A stretch of DNA of 64,000 nucleotides from Bemisia tabaci (GCF_918797505.1 NC_092793.1:86812411-86876410), one strand, 5' to 3'. Positions 32,026-45,362 are shown, counted from the first letter of the stretch. Translations and numbers: made by a program. Notes: generated from the sequence alone by a model not told the origin.

Positions 32026-33813
32026 TACTCTATATAAAGCTGCTGTTCCCACTCACTCTGCCCCCCCTAGATAAAAATTGGCCGAAGCGATTTCTTTTAA
32101 AATTGGTACACGCTTAGCTATTGTAACGAGGAGTTGATTAAAATTATTCCCGTTCAAATCCGCTGCTTAGGACGCCCGCAAGAGCGAAAAGTTGTTTCTC
32201 CATATAGCATTACATTGGAGATACGCGGTTGTTTACGCGCATCGCGCCGAACAGGTTCAATCCTGTTGCGTGACGTCACTGCCTTATAGACGAAATATAA
32301 GGTTTTAGGCGGTATTTTTCAACGGATTTTTGTGGAAATTGGTTAGCGGGGGTATTTTTCAACGGGGATCTCGAATTTTTGTCGGATTTTCAAAATCTCA
32401 AAATCCAAGATGGCGGCCGTGGCCTAAAATGCTAAGTCGGCTCCTGTTTGATCGATTTTCGTGAAACTCGGTATCCACAGATATTTTTCGACGAGAAACT
32501 CGAATTTTTGGTCGGATTTTCAAAATTTCCAAATCCAAGATGGCGGCCGTGGCCTTAAAATGCTAAGTCGGCTCCTGTTATATCGATTTTCGTGAAACTC
32601 GGTATCCAGGGGTATTTTTCGACGAGAAACTCGAATTTTTGGTCGGATTTTCAAAATCTCAAAATCCAAGATGGCGGCCGTGGCCTAAAATGCTTAAGTC
32701 GGCTTCTGTTCTATCGATTTTCGTGAAACTCGGTATCCGCAGGTATTTTTCGACGAGAAACTCGGATTTTTGGTCAGATTTTCAAAATTTCCAAATCCAA
32801 GATGGCGGCAGTGGCCTAAAATGCTAAGTCGGCTCCTGATATATCGATTTTCGTGAAACTCGGTATCTACAGGTATTTTTCGACGAGAAACTCGAATTTT
32901 TGGTTAGATTTTCAAAATTTCCAAATCCAAGATGGCGGCCGTGGCCTAAATTGCTAAGTCGGCTCCTGTTTGATCGATTTTTGTGAAACTCTGAGATCTA
33001 GGGTACTTTTCGACGGGGAACTCGAATTTTTGGTTAGATTTTCAAAATTTCAAAATCCAAGATGGCGGTCGTGGCCTAAAATGCTATATAGCTTCCTAAT
33101 ATCGATCGATTTTTGTGAAATTCGGTATTAGGAGGTATATTTCGACGGGAAATTAGAATTTAAGGTCCGATTTTCAAAATTCAAAAATCCAAGATGACGA
33201 ACGTGGTTTAAATTGCTATCTTGGCTTCCCGATCCATCGATTTTTGTGAAATTCGGTATTAGGAGGTGTATTTTGACGGGAAATTAGAATTTAGGGTCCG
33301 ATTTTCAAAAATCAAAAATCTAAGATGACGAACGTGGTCTAAATTGCTATCTTCGCTTCCGATCCATCGAATTTTGTGAAATTCGGTATTAGGAGGTGTA
33401 TTTCGACGGGAAATTAGAATTTAGGGTCCGATTTTCAAAATTCAAAAATCTAAGATGACGAACGTGGTCTAAATTGCTATCTTCGCTTCCGATCCATCGA
33501 ATTTTGGTAAATTCGGTATTAGGAGGTGTATTTCGACGGAAAACTCGCATTTTTGGTCGGATTTTCAACATTTCCAAATCCAAGATGGCGGCCCGCACGA
33601 AAACGCGCGGTCCGGACTCCTAGAATATCAATTTCTGTTAAAACTTGGTGAAAAAGAAGATTAAGACATAGATGTTGTCTCCTCAGCAATGTTAAAAACT
33701 GTGCGGGGCGGTGGCGGCTCGCGGAGCGAGTCGCAAGTTCGTCGCGAAGCGTAGAACTGGGGTCAGGGGCACTCCCCGGCTAGGTGTCAGCTCGCAAAGC
33801 GAGCTAATCACGA
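32026..33813 (+). mobile_element. Hairpin-ended element, tandem copy 1
   Basis: Starts TACTCTATATAAAGCTGCTG with a conserved head (about 270 bp), then about ten units of roughly 120-130 bp, each with GTGAAACTCGGTAT, CGACGAGAAACTCG and usually CCAAGATGGCGGCC. It then has a conserved tail ending in the hairpin AGCTCGCAAAGCGAGCT and AATCACGA. No TIR. Helitron-like structure is possible but termini do not fit cleanly. Later units (from about 33170) replace the motif by AAGATGACGAACG. Confidence 0.75.
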
Positions 33814-33817
33814 TAGT

Positions 33818-34969
33818 TACTCTATATAAAGCTGCTGTTCCCACTCACTCTGCCCCCCTAGATAAAAATTGGCCGAAGCGATTTCCTTTAAAATTGGTAC
33901 ACGCTTAGCTATTGTAATGAGGAGTTGATTAAAATTATTCCCATTCAAATCCGCTGCCTCGGATGCCCGCAAGAGCGAAAAGTTATTTCTCCGTATAGTA
34001 TTACATTGGAGATACGCGGTTGTTTACGCGCATCGCGCCGAACAGGTTCAATCCTGTTGCGTGACGTCACTGCCTTATAGACGAAATATAAGGTTTTAGG
34101 AGGTATTTTTCAACGGATTTTCGTGAAACTCGGAATCCGGGGGTACTTTTCGACGGAAAACTCGAATTTTTGGTCAGATTTTCAAAATTTCAAAATCCAA
34201 GATGGCGGCCGTGGCCTAAAATGCTAAGTCGGCTCCTGTTTGATCGATTTTCGTGAAACTCGGTAGCCGGGGGCACTTTTCGACGGGAAACTCGAATTTT
34301 TGGTCAGATTTTCAAAATTTCAAAATCCAAGATGGCGGCCGTGGCTTAAAATGCTAAGTCGGCTCCTGTTATATCGATTTTCGTGAAACTCGGTATCCAG
34401 GGGTATTTCTTGACGAGAAACTCGAATTTTTGGTCAGATTTTCAAAATTTCCAAATCCAAGATGGCGGCCGTGGCATAAAATGCTAAGTCGGCTCCTGTT
34501 ATATCGATTTTCGTGAAACTCGGTATCCAGGGTATTTTTCGACGAGAAACTCGAATTTTTGGTTAGATTTTCAAAATTTCAAAATCCAAGATGGCGGCCG
34601 TGGCCTAAAATGCTATATCGCTTCCTGATATCGATCGATTTTTATGAAATTCGGTATTAGGAGGTGTATTTCGACGAAATTCGAGAAACTCGAATTTTTG
34701 GTCAGGTTTTCAACATTTCCAAATCCAAGATGGCGGCCCTGCACGAAAACGCGGTCCGGACTCCTAGAACATCAATTTCTGTAAAAATTGGTGAAAAAGA
34801 AGATTAAGACATAGATGTTGTCTCCTCATTAATGTTAAAAACTGTGCGGGGCGGTGGCGACTCGCGGCGACTCGCGGAGCGAGTCGCAAGTTCGTCGCGA
34901 AGCGTAGAACTGGGGTCCAGGGGCACTCCCCGGCTAGACGTGTCAGCTCGCAAAGCGAGCTAATCACGA
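33818..34969 (+). mobile_element. Hairpin-ended element, tandem copy 2
   Basis: Same head, about five internal units and the same hairpin tail as copy 1, directly abutting it (junction CACGATAGTTACTC). Confidence 0.78.
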
Positions 34970-34973
34970 CTAG

Positions 34974-37000
34974 TTACTCCATATAAAGCTGCTGTTCCCA
35001 CTCACTCTGCCCCCCCCTAGATAAAAATTGGCCGAAGCGATTTCCTTTAAAATTGGCACACGCTTAGCTATTGTAATGAGGAGTTGATTAAAATTATTCC
35101 CATTCAAATCCGCTGCCTCGGATGCCCGCAAGAGCGAAAAGTTATTTCTCCATATAGTAGTCCAGGCAATAGAGGATAGAATAAGGGTTTACCTTGCAAA
35201 ATTTAGGTGAAATCAGGGTATGATTGATTCCATGTAATTTTTCACGCTGAATCCGAATTTTTGGTTTCCCAACAAATTTTCCTTGTGCTAACTCCGGAAA
35301 ATCGGAAAAACCGCGAAAAATCACGTTTTTCCGTGGTTTTTCCGAGATATCTCTTTCCCAGTGCGATGTATTGAGAAAATAGTTATTTTCATAATTAAAG
35401 CTGATAAAATTTCCTATAAAAAGGATTTGAACGTTTTTTCCGTAGCTTCAATAGGGAAAGCGCTGGAGCCGTGGAAAGCTTTAAAAATTCGTAAAATCGC
35501 AATTTTCCATGGTTTTCTCCCCTTTCCGTGAAATAAATTTGTTCTTTCGCAAAATTTCAGGATTGTAGCACCTTATAAATTAATGCTGATTACTTTTTAG
35601 ACCAAAATGGTGCCGCTTTTTTTCTTTCTAGGTCTAATTGGAGCGGTTTTTAAACCGTGAAAAGCTCGAAAATCGCGATTTTCCGGCATATTTTCGTGAC
35701 ATATCCGTTCTTGTACAATACACTCATTTAAAGTGACTTTAAAATTCAATCTTATAAAAATGTGAACACACACACGTGTACTTTGCTTCTTTGGCGCACC
35801 CTGACGCTCTGCGGCATCCAAACGCCACGTGTGCTTATCTACCAATTGGTTAATAGACAACGAGCGACGTAATGAAATGCTCTAATTTTCAACATACTTA
35901 AATGATGTTGATAGTATTACATTGGAGATATGCGGTTGTTTACGCGCATCGCGCCGAACAGGTCCAATCCTGTTGCGTGACGTCACTGCCTCATAGACGA
36001 AATTTAAGGTTTTAGGAGGTATTTTTCCACGAATGTTTGTGGAAATTGGTAAGCGGAGGTATTTTTCTTGGGGGATCTCGAATTTTTGGTCGGATTTTCA
36101 AAATCTCAAAATCCAAGATGGCGGCCGTGGCCTACAATGCTAAGTCGGCCCCTGTTCGATCGATTTTCGTGAAACTCGGTATCGACGGGTATTTTTCGAC
36201 GAGAAACTCGAATTTTTGGTCAGATTTTCAAAATTTCCAAATCCAAAATGGCGGCCGTGGCCTAAAATGCTAAGTCGGCTCCTGTTGGATCGATTTTTGT
36301 GAAACTCGGAGATCCAGGGTACTTTTCGACGGGGAACTCGAATTTTTGGTTAGATTTTCAAAATTTCAAAATCCAAGATGGCGGCCGTGGCCTAAAATGC
36401 TATATCGCTTTCTGATATCGATCGATTTTTGTGAAATTCGGTATTAGGGGGTATATTTCGACGGGAAATTAGAATTTAAGGTCCGATTTTCAAAATTCAA
36501 AAATCCAAGATGACGAACGTGGTCTAAATTGCTGTCTTGGCTTCCGATCCATCGATTTTTGTGAAATTCGGTATTAGGAGGTGTATTTCGACAGGAAATT
36601 AAAATTTTAGGTCCGATTTTCAAAATTGAAAAATCAAAAATGGCGAACGTGGTCTAAATTGTTATCTCGGCTTCCGATCCATCGATTTTTGTGAAATTCG
36701 GTATTAGGAGGTGTATTTCGACGGAAAACTCGCATTTTTTGTCAGATTTTCAACATTTCCAAATCCAAGATGGCGGCCCCGCACGAAAACGCGGTCCGGA
36801 CTCCTAGAACATCAATTTCTGTAAAACTTGGTGAAAAAGAAGATTAAGACATAGATGTTGTCTCCTCATCAATGTTAAAAACTGTGCGGGGCGGTGGCGG
36901 CTCGCGGAGCGTGTCGCAAGTTCTTCGCGAAGCGTAGAACTGGGGTCCAGGGGCACTCCCCAGGTTAGACGTGTCAGCTCGCAAAGCGAGCTAATCACGA
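34974..37000 (+). mobile_element. Hairpin-ended element, tandem copy 3, interrupted
   Basis: Same architecture with about six units. It is interrupted in its head by 35160-35910. The tail hairpin AGCTCGCAAAGCGAGCT lies at about 36976-36992, then an AT microsatellite follows. Confidence 0.78.
35160..35910. mobile_element. Insertion in copy 3 head, GTCCAGGCAATAGAG terminus
   Basis: Copies 1 and 2 read TATAGYATTACATTGG at this point. Here 751 bp intervenes between ATAGTA (35154-35159) and ATAGTA (35911-35916). The left end matches the terminus of the element at 60932-63973. The right end does not show the inverted match, so this copy may be truncated or of a different type. Confidence 0.7.
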
Positions 37001-37972
37001 ATATATATATATATATATATATGCTTATTTATGTATGTATTTCCGACTCATCGTAGTTTCTCCGATTTTTGCTTGGTTATATTTCCCTCATTTTAAAAAA
37101 TTGCCGGGTGAAACTTTTTGCGGTGTAAAGTAGGGGAACAGGACTACCATTCTGCGAAAAAAAAACGGAGATTGAAGTATTACATTTCGAATGGTGGGGG
37201 CGAGAAGTGGGGGGAGGTTCAATTTTGTGGGCGCGATAACTCGCGCAAATTAAAAGCTTTCCCCCGAAATTTTTACAGAAGGAAGATCTGACTTAGTTCT
37301 AGGCTGGTATTGAATTTGAGCGAAATCGGTTGAGCCGTTTAAAAATGGCGAGCTTTGAAAGTTTTAGGCGGGGGGATGTGCGGCAAAAGAGGAGGGAAGC
37401 CGCACAAGGGGTTACGACCTGAAAAGTGGTGGACAAGACGGCAATGTTATCGCACAGTGGGTCACGAACTGAAAATTGGTGGACAAGACGGCCATGTTGT
37501 CGCACAGTGGGTCACGAACTGAAAGTTGGTGGACAAGACGGCCATGTTGTCGCACAGTGGGTCACGAACTGAAAAATTGGTGGACAAGACGGCAATGTTG
37601 TCGCACAGTGGGTCAAGAACTGAAAGTTGGTGGACAAGACGGCAGTGTTGTCGCACAGTGGGTTATATAGATTCATCCATCGTCATTCAAGCTTGCCACA
37701 GCGTTTGTTGACATTTTTTCATATCAGACATTACATGAGGATTGTTTTTGCCATCTGGCGACATGAAGTCCTTATTCGAATAAGCAATGCCTCCAACAGT
37801 GTAAACGTAAATCCAACCCCCAAAGATTGATAACTCCCCGCCCCCGCCCCTCCCTTCGGAAAATACACTCTTCCCGCGGTGGACGCGCGGGTCACTTAGA
37901 AGACAGAACAACTGATGCCGGACACCTAAACTAAAAAACGCGCGCGAAGCGCGCGTCCTGGGGGGCCGCAAT
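37001..37972 (-). repeat. Repeat A, minus-strand copy
   Basis: Reverse orientation relative to 5063-6270: AT microsatellite, body (AAATGGCGAGCTTTGAAAG), minisatellite (37397-37662), GGAAAATACACT and CCGCGGTGG blocks, then GCGCGCGTCCTGGGGGG. No coding capacity. Confidence 0.7.
37397..37662 (-). repeat. 50-51-bp minisatellite, about 5 units
   Basis: The unit contains GTCGCACAGTGGGTCACGAA and TTGGTGGACAAGACGGC. It is related in reverse complement to the 45-bp units at 5290-5625 (common core CACTGTGCGACRA...TTGTCCA). Confidence 0.85.
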
Positions 37973-38605
37973 CGTCGTTGTAGTGAACACCCTTTTAATA
38001 CAGAAAATATTAAAAAAAGTCAGTATTTAAGTTTTTTAGAAACATTTTTGTTCGCATAAAATGCATTCCGTGGGTTCCAGAGGCATGGCCAAGCCTCCCA
38101 CCAGTTCCACAAGCTTCAGGGCTTCCTCTTCAGAAGTCATTATATTAGCCAACCTCTAAAAATCTTTTTTATTTTATTAATAAACCACCTTTTTTAATTA
38201 AAAAAGATGAAATAGTTTTCGTCCGTTCACTGCACCAAGCAAGACAAGACTGATCAAGAGTCGAGTCGGAGTCTAGAGCACAGAGTCTCGTCACAGACCG
38301 CGACGCGACTGAGATTTGATCGTCAAATCTCAATCACGTCCGAGTCGCGACATGTATAAACATACTCATTCAACTCCATGTGTTGTGCCGAGTCACAGTC
38401 TAGTCGCAATCGCGTCGCGATCAAGAGTTTAATGCTGTATAAACACGGCCTTAGCGGTAGGAAGTTTTCCTACCGCTATGGAGATTAAAAATTCGATCAT
38501 TCCGCCAAGTAATTCGATAGTCACCTTACTAATGCTTGGCGAATTTTCCAATTAAGATACATTACCGTTGAATAACGGTTTATCTGTCTGCATCGTATCA
38601 ACAAT

Positions 38606-39218
38606 GGGCCTGTTGCAAACTTTTGCTAGAGCAGAATGAAGAGTTGTTTCCTATAGATAATGCCTCAAAAATCACGATGAGCGCATCGGCAAAGTCTGAA
38701 ATGCACTCATAAATTCACAATCTGCGTTAGAAATTTGCGTTATTTTGAGCTTCCCGCTTCAAAAACGATACTACTGAACAGGTGAACATTTTGTTAGAGG
38801 AGTCGCTCCATCGTCGGCAATATTCATCATGAACGACGCTTGCGCAGTTCCTCGCGTAATTCGAGGAGAGTTCAAGGTCAATTAAGGCGGGCGAGGAAAA
38901 TATGAACGTAAACACGCCGATTGTTAAATGGTTTAATCCTGTTCAGGTGTTATCTCGTCCCATCACACGTGTTTTGGCGGACTGGCGTCGGCCATGATGA
39001 GTATTGTCGCCAATGGAACGACTCCTCTAACAAAATGTTCACCTGTACCGTAGTATCGTTTTCGAAGCGGGAAGCTCAAAAAACCGCAAAAATCTTACGC
39101 AGATTGTGAAGTTATGAGTGCATTTCAGACTTTGCCGATGCGCTCATCGTGATTTTTGAGGCATTATCTGCAGGAAACAACTCTTAGTTTTGCTCTAGCA
39201 AAAGGTTGCAACAGGCCC
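38606..39218. mobile_element. 613-bp TIR element, GGGCCTGTTGCAA family (short copy)
   Basis: GGGCCTGTTGCAAACTTTTG and its complement are flanked by AT on both sides. Inverted subterminal blocks include GCATCGGCAAAGTCTGAAAT. The longer copy 52831-55161 shares both halves but carries a 1.7 kb insertion. Mirror ORFs are not genes. Confidence 0.85.
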
Positions 39219-39220
39219 AT

Positions 39221-40633
39221 TAACTACTTCGATAGAAAAAAAAGAAGAAGAAAAAAAAGAAACAACAATAAAATGCGACTCTTTCATTCCGTCCATGTTT
39301 TTATTAACTTTCCATGACTTTTTGACGCTTTCAAGTTCAGGCAGGGGGAGTGGGAATTAAGAAGGGTCCCCAAAATGTGAAAGAGCCTATTACGATTTCT
39401 TCCAGGAAGTTCGAACACAATGAAGATTAAGCACTTGAATCAGAGTTAGATGAAGAATGTCTTATGTATTGCAATGTTCTGGCACCTTTTACGTTTTTGT
39501 AGTATTTTCCCAATTTTCCTGGAAGGATGTTGAAAACTTCTAAACAGTGGTAACATCCCAAAATTTTAGACAGGTGCTCACCAGGGTAACCACGTTAAGG
39601 GAATACCGGAAAATGTCAGGGAATTTTTGAAAGTCAGAGAAAACCTGGAAATGTCAGGAAAAAATCCTTAAGTCACCTCTTTTCTCCTTTTAAGAAAGGT
39701 TCAACGTTTCGAACAACCAATCTGCCTGAAAACTATCAGTAAATATGTTGTTTTAACCATCTGGCATATCTTTAATTGTCAGGGAATTTCACCAAAATGT
39801 ACCATGAAAATCAGAAAAATATCAAGGAATCTCATCTTCTAAATTCTATGGCAACCCTGGCTCACATTGTTATGTGGAAATAAATATAAAAAATAGTCAA
39901 CACCTATGAGAAGCATAAATTAAAGGAGGACTCCAAAAATAGCGCAATTTTCATGGTCCGTTGTTTTTATCACCTTCCCGCAAGTATGATGTTCTGCACT
40001 CAGCTGAAAGAAGTGTGGAAAGGCTCTCAAGATATGGTTGGGTTTCCACCTTTTCCAGTCAAAAGCAGACAAAAAATATAGAAGATGTGAGAATGTTGTA
40101 ACTTTGTGAAATAGTACAATTTTAGCACCATGAGGCATCTAGTGTTATGAGAATATGAGCGCTATTTTACATTACCCTAGCTGGCTGATTATTGAAATTG
40201 ATTGATGAAGCTACAGACAAAGAGAACACAGACCAATCCGTTTCATTGAAACTGGTGGTTCTTCTGGACTAAGGGGGAAAATGACGGACTCACTATAGGC
40301 TTTCTCGTTGGTTGCCTTCACAAGTAGTTAATCTATTACTTACTTCCTGCATCTATTGAAGCCATCTGCTTTCACTAATAGGGTTGCTTCATTTTTCCTT
40401 TGTCCTCTTTGTTCATTGTTTTGTTTATCAACTCCACTAATCAGCCTGCAGGTTGAGCTTTTGATTAAACTTCTCCTTGCCACAAAGAGTGTGCCTTGGG
40501 AATACCTTGGAAAAGAAGTTATGTCAATACCTCAGACTATACACAGTCCTCTCCGCAGAGTAATTATTTTCTTAATGAATGAAGCAATGTTTTTAACTTC
40601 TATTTTTCACTTTGTTCTCCTTTTTTCCTGTAG
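39221..40633. other. ROCK intron 3, right end
   Basis: AT-rich, no repeat family recognised. Ends with a TTTTTTCCTGTAG acceptor. Confidence 0.55.
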
Positions 40634-40693
40634 GTAAGGCACAAGTACACTAAAAAGGTATATGCCATGAAATTGCTGAATAAATTTGATATG
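40634..40693 (+). CDS. Rok: Rho-associated protein kinase, exon 4 (catalytic lysine)
   Basis: CTCCTTTTTTCCTGTAG acceptor, 60-bp exon, GTAAGT donor, phase 0 at both ends. Encodes residues 95-114, VRHKYTKKVYAMKLLNKFDM. The V-Y-A-M-K motif supplies the ATP-anchoring lysine (Lys107 here). The sequence is almost that of animal ROCKs (V-R-H-K-x-x-x-K-V-Y-A-M-K-L-L-x-K-F-x-M). Confidence 0.95.
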
Positions 40694-41887
40694 GTAAGTT
40701 AAAATCATCCTCTTTTTTTTTCTTTTTTAAATTTTTGAAATAATTTTGATATTTTCAAAATATTTTTCAATAAACGATTGAACTCTGGTCAAGAAGAATT
40801 GTCGAAAAATAATAGAATAAATAAAAGCAATGAAAAACTAGCCAGGGGTGCAGAAAGTTCATCAGTGTACGCTTTCATCAGCAAAACATAAATTTTCCTG
40901 CGCACTATTGCACAGAGTGGTCGGAGTTATTTTGACAAAATCAGCTTAGTCGAAGTCAATCAACAAAAATCAGAGCGGATCACCAGTAAAATGCAGATTG
41001 CCAGTTCATGAACATTCTGCACGCCTGAAACCAGCGAGTTGTATGGTCCAAAAAAAACAAGCAAGTCTAGAAAAAGCGGGAATTTTAATGATAGGTCTGG
41101 AAATTTGGAAAAAAGTTCAAACCACCCCCCACAAAGTTTCTGTTTTGTTTGAGAATTGACATATTTTTTTTGTAGCCTAATCACAATTCTCTTACTCCTA
41201 ATCTAAATTAATTTTTAAGATTACCCTGACGAAGAGCCTTCTATCTAGCGCCGAAAAAGTCGGAAAATCGACATCAATGAAAATGGCCAAAATTGGTATG
41301 TATGTGTTCCTGAGGATCTACTGATTAAGAATCAGTCATGTTTTACTTCATAAGGTCGATCTTATCAGCAATAATCATCAGGAACGCACCGGGTAGCGCG
41401 GTGCTGATGGAAGACCGCCTCCGAATGCTTACATTCAATGGCCTCCTGTGTTTATTAAAGAGCGTCATGTAGTAACTTTTAATTTTTTTTTGGCAATGGC
41501 TGACCTTTTTAAAAGTACGGATATCATTATTTCTTTTAAATCCTATTTTTTAACTTACAGCAATTTTTTTAAGTTAGCCTCCAAAATAGTGCCAAATTCA
41601 AACTTCCATAGACTGTATCTTTCGAGATCCACTCGGATCTACCGAGATTTTTATATCCAGATACTCGTCATACTATCAAGAATACGGTAATCCTTAGTTT
41701 TTTGCGCATCCTTGCGCCATTTGGAGATACTTGATGAAAAGTGGAAATGTGCTCAGAATGAATGTTTACCGTTGGGTTTGGCGTTAGATTACAGAGCCTC
41801 TCGAGGAGAGTGCGTGCGTAGTGAGCTGCAACTCAGGCAACCCGTGTTTAAGAGCAACAGTTTCAGCCGAAAACGTTCAGCTGAAGC
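40694..41887. other. ROCK intron 4, left part
   Basis: No gene or repeat recognised. Confidence 0.5.
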
Positions 41888-41889
41888 GG

Positions 41890-41957
41890 TAGCCTAGTTG
41901 GTAGAGTCACTCACCACAACGACGAGGATTGTGGGTTCAATCCTGACCGACAATGCG
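41890..41957 (+). mobile_element. tRNA-like SINE head
   Basis: GCGGTAGCCTAGTTGGTAGAG fits a pol III A box and TGGGTTCAATCCTG a B box with tRNA-like spacing. The 5' GCGGTAG and 3' sequence do not pair as an acceptor stem. No poly(A) or duplication found. Confidence 0.5.
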
Positions 41958-42249
41958 AAATTTTAAAATAATTCCGTGCAACTTTTAATGTTTTACTTCA
42001 CAATTGCTGCCCTTTACAAATGGTTTCATTTTACATTAAGTCTTGAGAAGAAAAACATTAGATGCATTGAGCGAAAGAAATTAATTGCTAAAATTTCCAA
42101 GTAATGACAATACTCCATTTTACCTTTCTGAAAATAATTGCTTTCTCGTTCCCCTAGGGTAGAGAGGAAGTATTGTCATCCTCCAAGAAAAAAAAAGAAA
42201 AAAAGTTGAAATTTCATCATTTCTAGACGTTTTAAGGCCCCAGGAGTCA

Positions 42250-42965
42250 AAATAACCATACTTGAAAAAATGTGTGTCCGTCCGTCCGACGTCCCCCAAA
42301 TCTGTCTACATCGATATCTCAGAATCTATCTGTTCGATTTCATTCAAAATTCTCACAGAACACCATATTTATGGTCTCCTTATGCACGTCAAACGATTTT
42401 GGGGTACGCTAAAATTTGGGGGGGCTAGGGTCAAATTGGGTTAAAGGTCCATTTTCAGCAAAATCACACGGAAAGCTCATTTTGAGGGACTGTAAATTTT
42501 GAAAAATGCCTTTAATTCTTTAAAACAAGGGCATCAAGCACGTCACCTGGGTCATTAATTTAAGTTCTTAAAAGATCTTTGGACTAAACTCAAAATTCAA
42601 GGGATTACGAGGCCCAAAAGTAGGGCACTTTGCTCCGCGACATCACACAAACAACACATTTTCAAAGACTGTAAATTTAAAAAAAAATGCCTTTCATTTC
42701 TTCGAAAGTTGGCATAAGAGCACCACCTGGTTCAATAATGTAAGTTCCTATGAGGTCTGTGGACTAAACTAAAAATTGAAGGGTTACGCATCATATAGCG
42801 AGGAGAGCACTTCGGTCACACGGAGAGCTCATGGACTGCAGATTTTGAAAAAAATGCCTTTAATTCTTTGAAAGTTGGCTCAAAAGCACCATCTGAGTCA
42901 TTAATTTAAGTTCCTAAAGGATTCTTGGACTAATCTCATAATTGCAGAGGGGCCGATAGGAAACG
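42250..42965 (+). repeat. Degenerate tandem units of about 170-190 bp
   Basis: GTCCGTCCGTCCGACGTCC is followed by three diverged units, each with AAAAATGCCTTT(A/C)ATT(C)TT, CACCTG and TTAAGTTCCTA...GGACTAAACT. The units start near 42498, 42684 and 42852. No coding potential. Confidence 0.65.
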
Positions 42966-43497
42966 CTCAATTCTCTGATAAATGAGTCGGAACGCTTCTA
43001 GATAATAGCAGCAAACGCTTTGAGTCAGGTGAAACCTAGGAATTCAAATGCATTATATAATGCATCGTATACTATTTCCAAAATTACTCCGTAGGTATAC
43101 ACCAAGCAAAATTAGACAACTAATCAGGTGCTTATATTACGTAGGTACTATGAATCATCAAGCTAACGCAAGAACTGACACTTAGATCTTTATTATAAAC
43201 TAATATGTTTGTTGTTAATGAATTTAGAATCCCGGCAGATTCCATCTTTCGCAGTTCCTTTTTACGAGGTACTAAGCACAAATATAATATAATAATACAG
43301 CACAAATAAGACTGATTTAATGCTTGTTAATAAAGGAGGTTATAATTGTTATAACCCGAGGTTTGTTGCCGTTTGTCGACAGCAGCAAGGAGATGGCGCT
43401 CTCTATTGTTTTCGCTTTGAATTACGGGGATACGCGGTAAGGAGATGGCGCTCATGGCGGGCGTGTGGTGAACCTTCCAGCAGGTAGATTCGCCCGC

Positions 43498-45362
43498 CAA
43501 AGGAGGGGTATCGATAAGGGCCGATTTTGGCCCCACTTCAAAAAATCATCTGAACCCATATTTTAAGTACCCTAGGGTAGGTGCATTCTGGCGCAAAATA
43601 TTTTTGCGATTGTGCATCGTTTTCCTGCCAAAACAGCCGACTCAATTTTTCGGCTGAAGAATGGTTTTAATTTTATGATGAGCCCAAAAAAGCTTTGTTT
43701 CATGAGTACAGGAGGTTCATATATGTAATTTTTTGCGTACTTTTCAATGGAACAGGCGAAAATTGTCTAAACCCACAAAAGGTTTTTTCGTTTTTATATT
43801 TTTCGTAAAACCCTCTCTAATGGAGATATATTTTTTAAATTTTTTTTTACTGTGATTATTCATTCATTTATTTCTTTCATTATTAAACAAGTCACTTTAT
43901 TCTGAACAATCATATACAAACTGTTTTACCGTACGTCCTGACCAACTTTATTTGCGACGTGCGGTAACCATACGGTATTTTTTTTACGGTCAATAACTCC
44001 ATTAAGAGGGGTTTTACGAAAAAAAAAAACGAAAAAACCTTTTGTTAAGCTATTGATGAGCACTTTACAAAACCACAATATTTTTTCGGTTCCGACAATT
44101 AGGACAGCCACTGTGACGTCATATCTGAACACGTGCGGTATTTTTTTTCAAAAATTGAACTCCCCAAAACTCGAGAACCACGCATCCTAGAAGATTTTGG
44201 TACGGGACTTTTCTGCTTGTTTTGAGCCATGGAACAACCCCTGGAAGTTTTTCGTCACTTAGTTGTTACACCTTGTATACTGCTTAACGATCTAACCTGT
44301 TAAGTGACCAGGATGTAAATTAAGACTGGGGAGCTGGAGAAAAGGCCGTTTTTTCCAGTTTCTCGAGTTTGAGTTGTGTGGACAGTCCAAGCTGAGAGAG
44401 AGTGTCAAGTATGGAATCCTATCGAATTTTTTGCGTTCTTTCTGAATTTGTTATTTTTTTGGTGTATTACAAACAAAAAATGCTCCCCAAGCCCCCCAAA
44501 AAACTCCTACCCCCCCCCACAGAAAAACCCCAAAACCCCCCTAAAATCTTGAAAAATTCTCTGAATGGCCTACTTAACATGATTTTTCACCATTTTCACT
44601 CGTTCCAATCGAAAGTACGCAAAAAATTACCCGCATACAGGTATCCCATGAATGATTGGCGAATCTTCTCGGAGAGTTAGAGAATTTTCATCTTTTATTC
44701 AAGGATGGTTCTTTTCAACAAAAGTCCATTTTTAACTATGAGCACAATTTTTCCACACCGTAATTTTTGGATTGTTTCATGTACTGGTATGTAACTTTAA
44801 TCTGTTAAATTTTGGTGATGTGGCAAAATTGTGCGGGGTGTAAATGAAGACTAATAATCGTGGAAAATGCAGTTTTTTCGGTTTTCTCAAGTTTAGAGCT
44901 GTTTTTCGTGTTGACAGTTTAAGCTGAGAAAATGTCTAACCAATGATTTCTAACGGATTTTTTACGCTCTTTTTGAATCTGCAATCGTTTTTGTTGTACA
45001 ATCATCCGTTTTCTAGTTATAGGTGAAAAATTGCCAAAAAACCCCAAAAATCGTTGAAAATGTCTAGAATGACCCCTTAAAAGTGGGTTTAGACAATTTT
45101 CGCCTGTTCCATTGAAAAGTACGCAAAAAATTACATACATTAACCTCCTGTACTCATGAAACAAAGCTTTTTTGTGCTCGTCATAAAATTAAAACCATTT
45201 TTCAGCCGAAAAATTGAGTCGGCTGTTTTGGCAGGAAAACGATGCACAATCGCAAAAATATTTTGCGCCAGAATGCACCTACCCTAGGGTACTTAAAATA
45301 TGGGTTCAGATGATTTTTTGAAGTGGGGCCAAGATCGGCCCTTATCGATACCCCTCCTTTAA
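43498..45362. mobile_element. 1.87 kb TIR element with 290-bp arms, in ROCK intron 4
   Basis: AAAGGAGGGGTATCGATAAG and CTTATCGATACCCCTCCTTT are the ends of inverted arms running to about 43790 and 45070 with few mismatches. The interior has diverged direct repeats (for example CAGTTTCTCGAGTTT...AAGCTGAGAGA near 44360 and its relative near 44880) and further inverted pieces. No transposase recognised and the target duplication is unclear. Confidence 0.78.

Noticed and set aside
5290..37662. CRISPR-like arrays (5290-5625, 37397-37662)
   Set aside because: Units are contiguous without unique spacers, there are no cas genes, and the DNA is eukaryotic.
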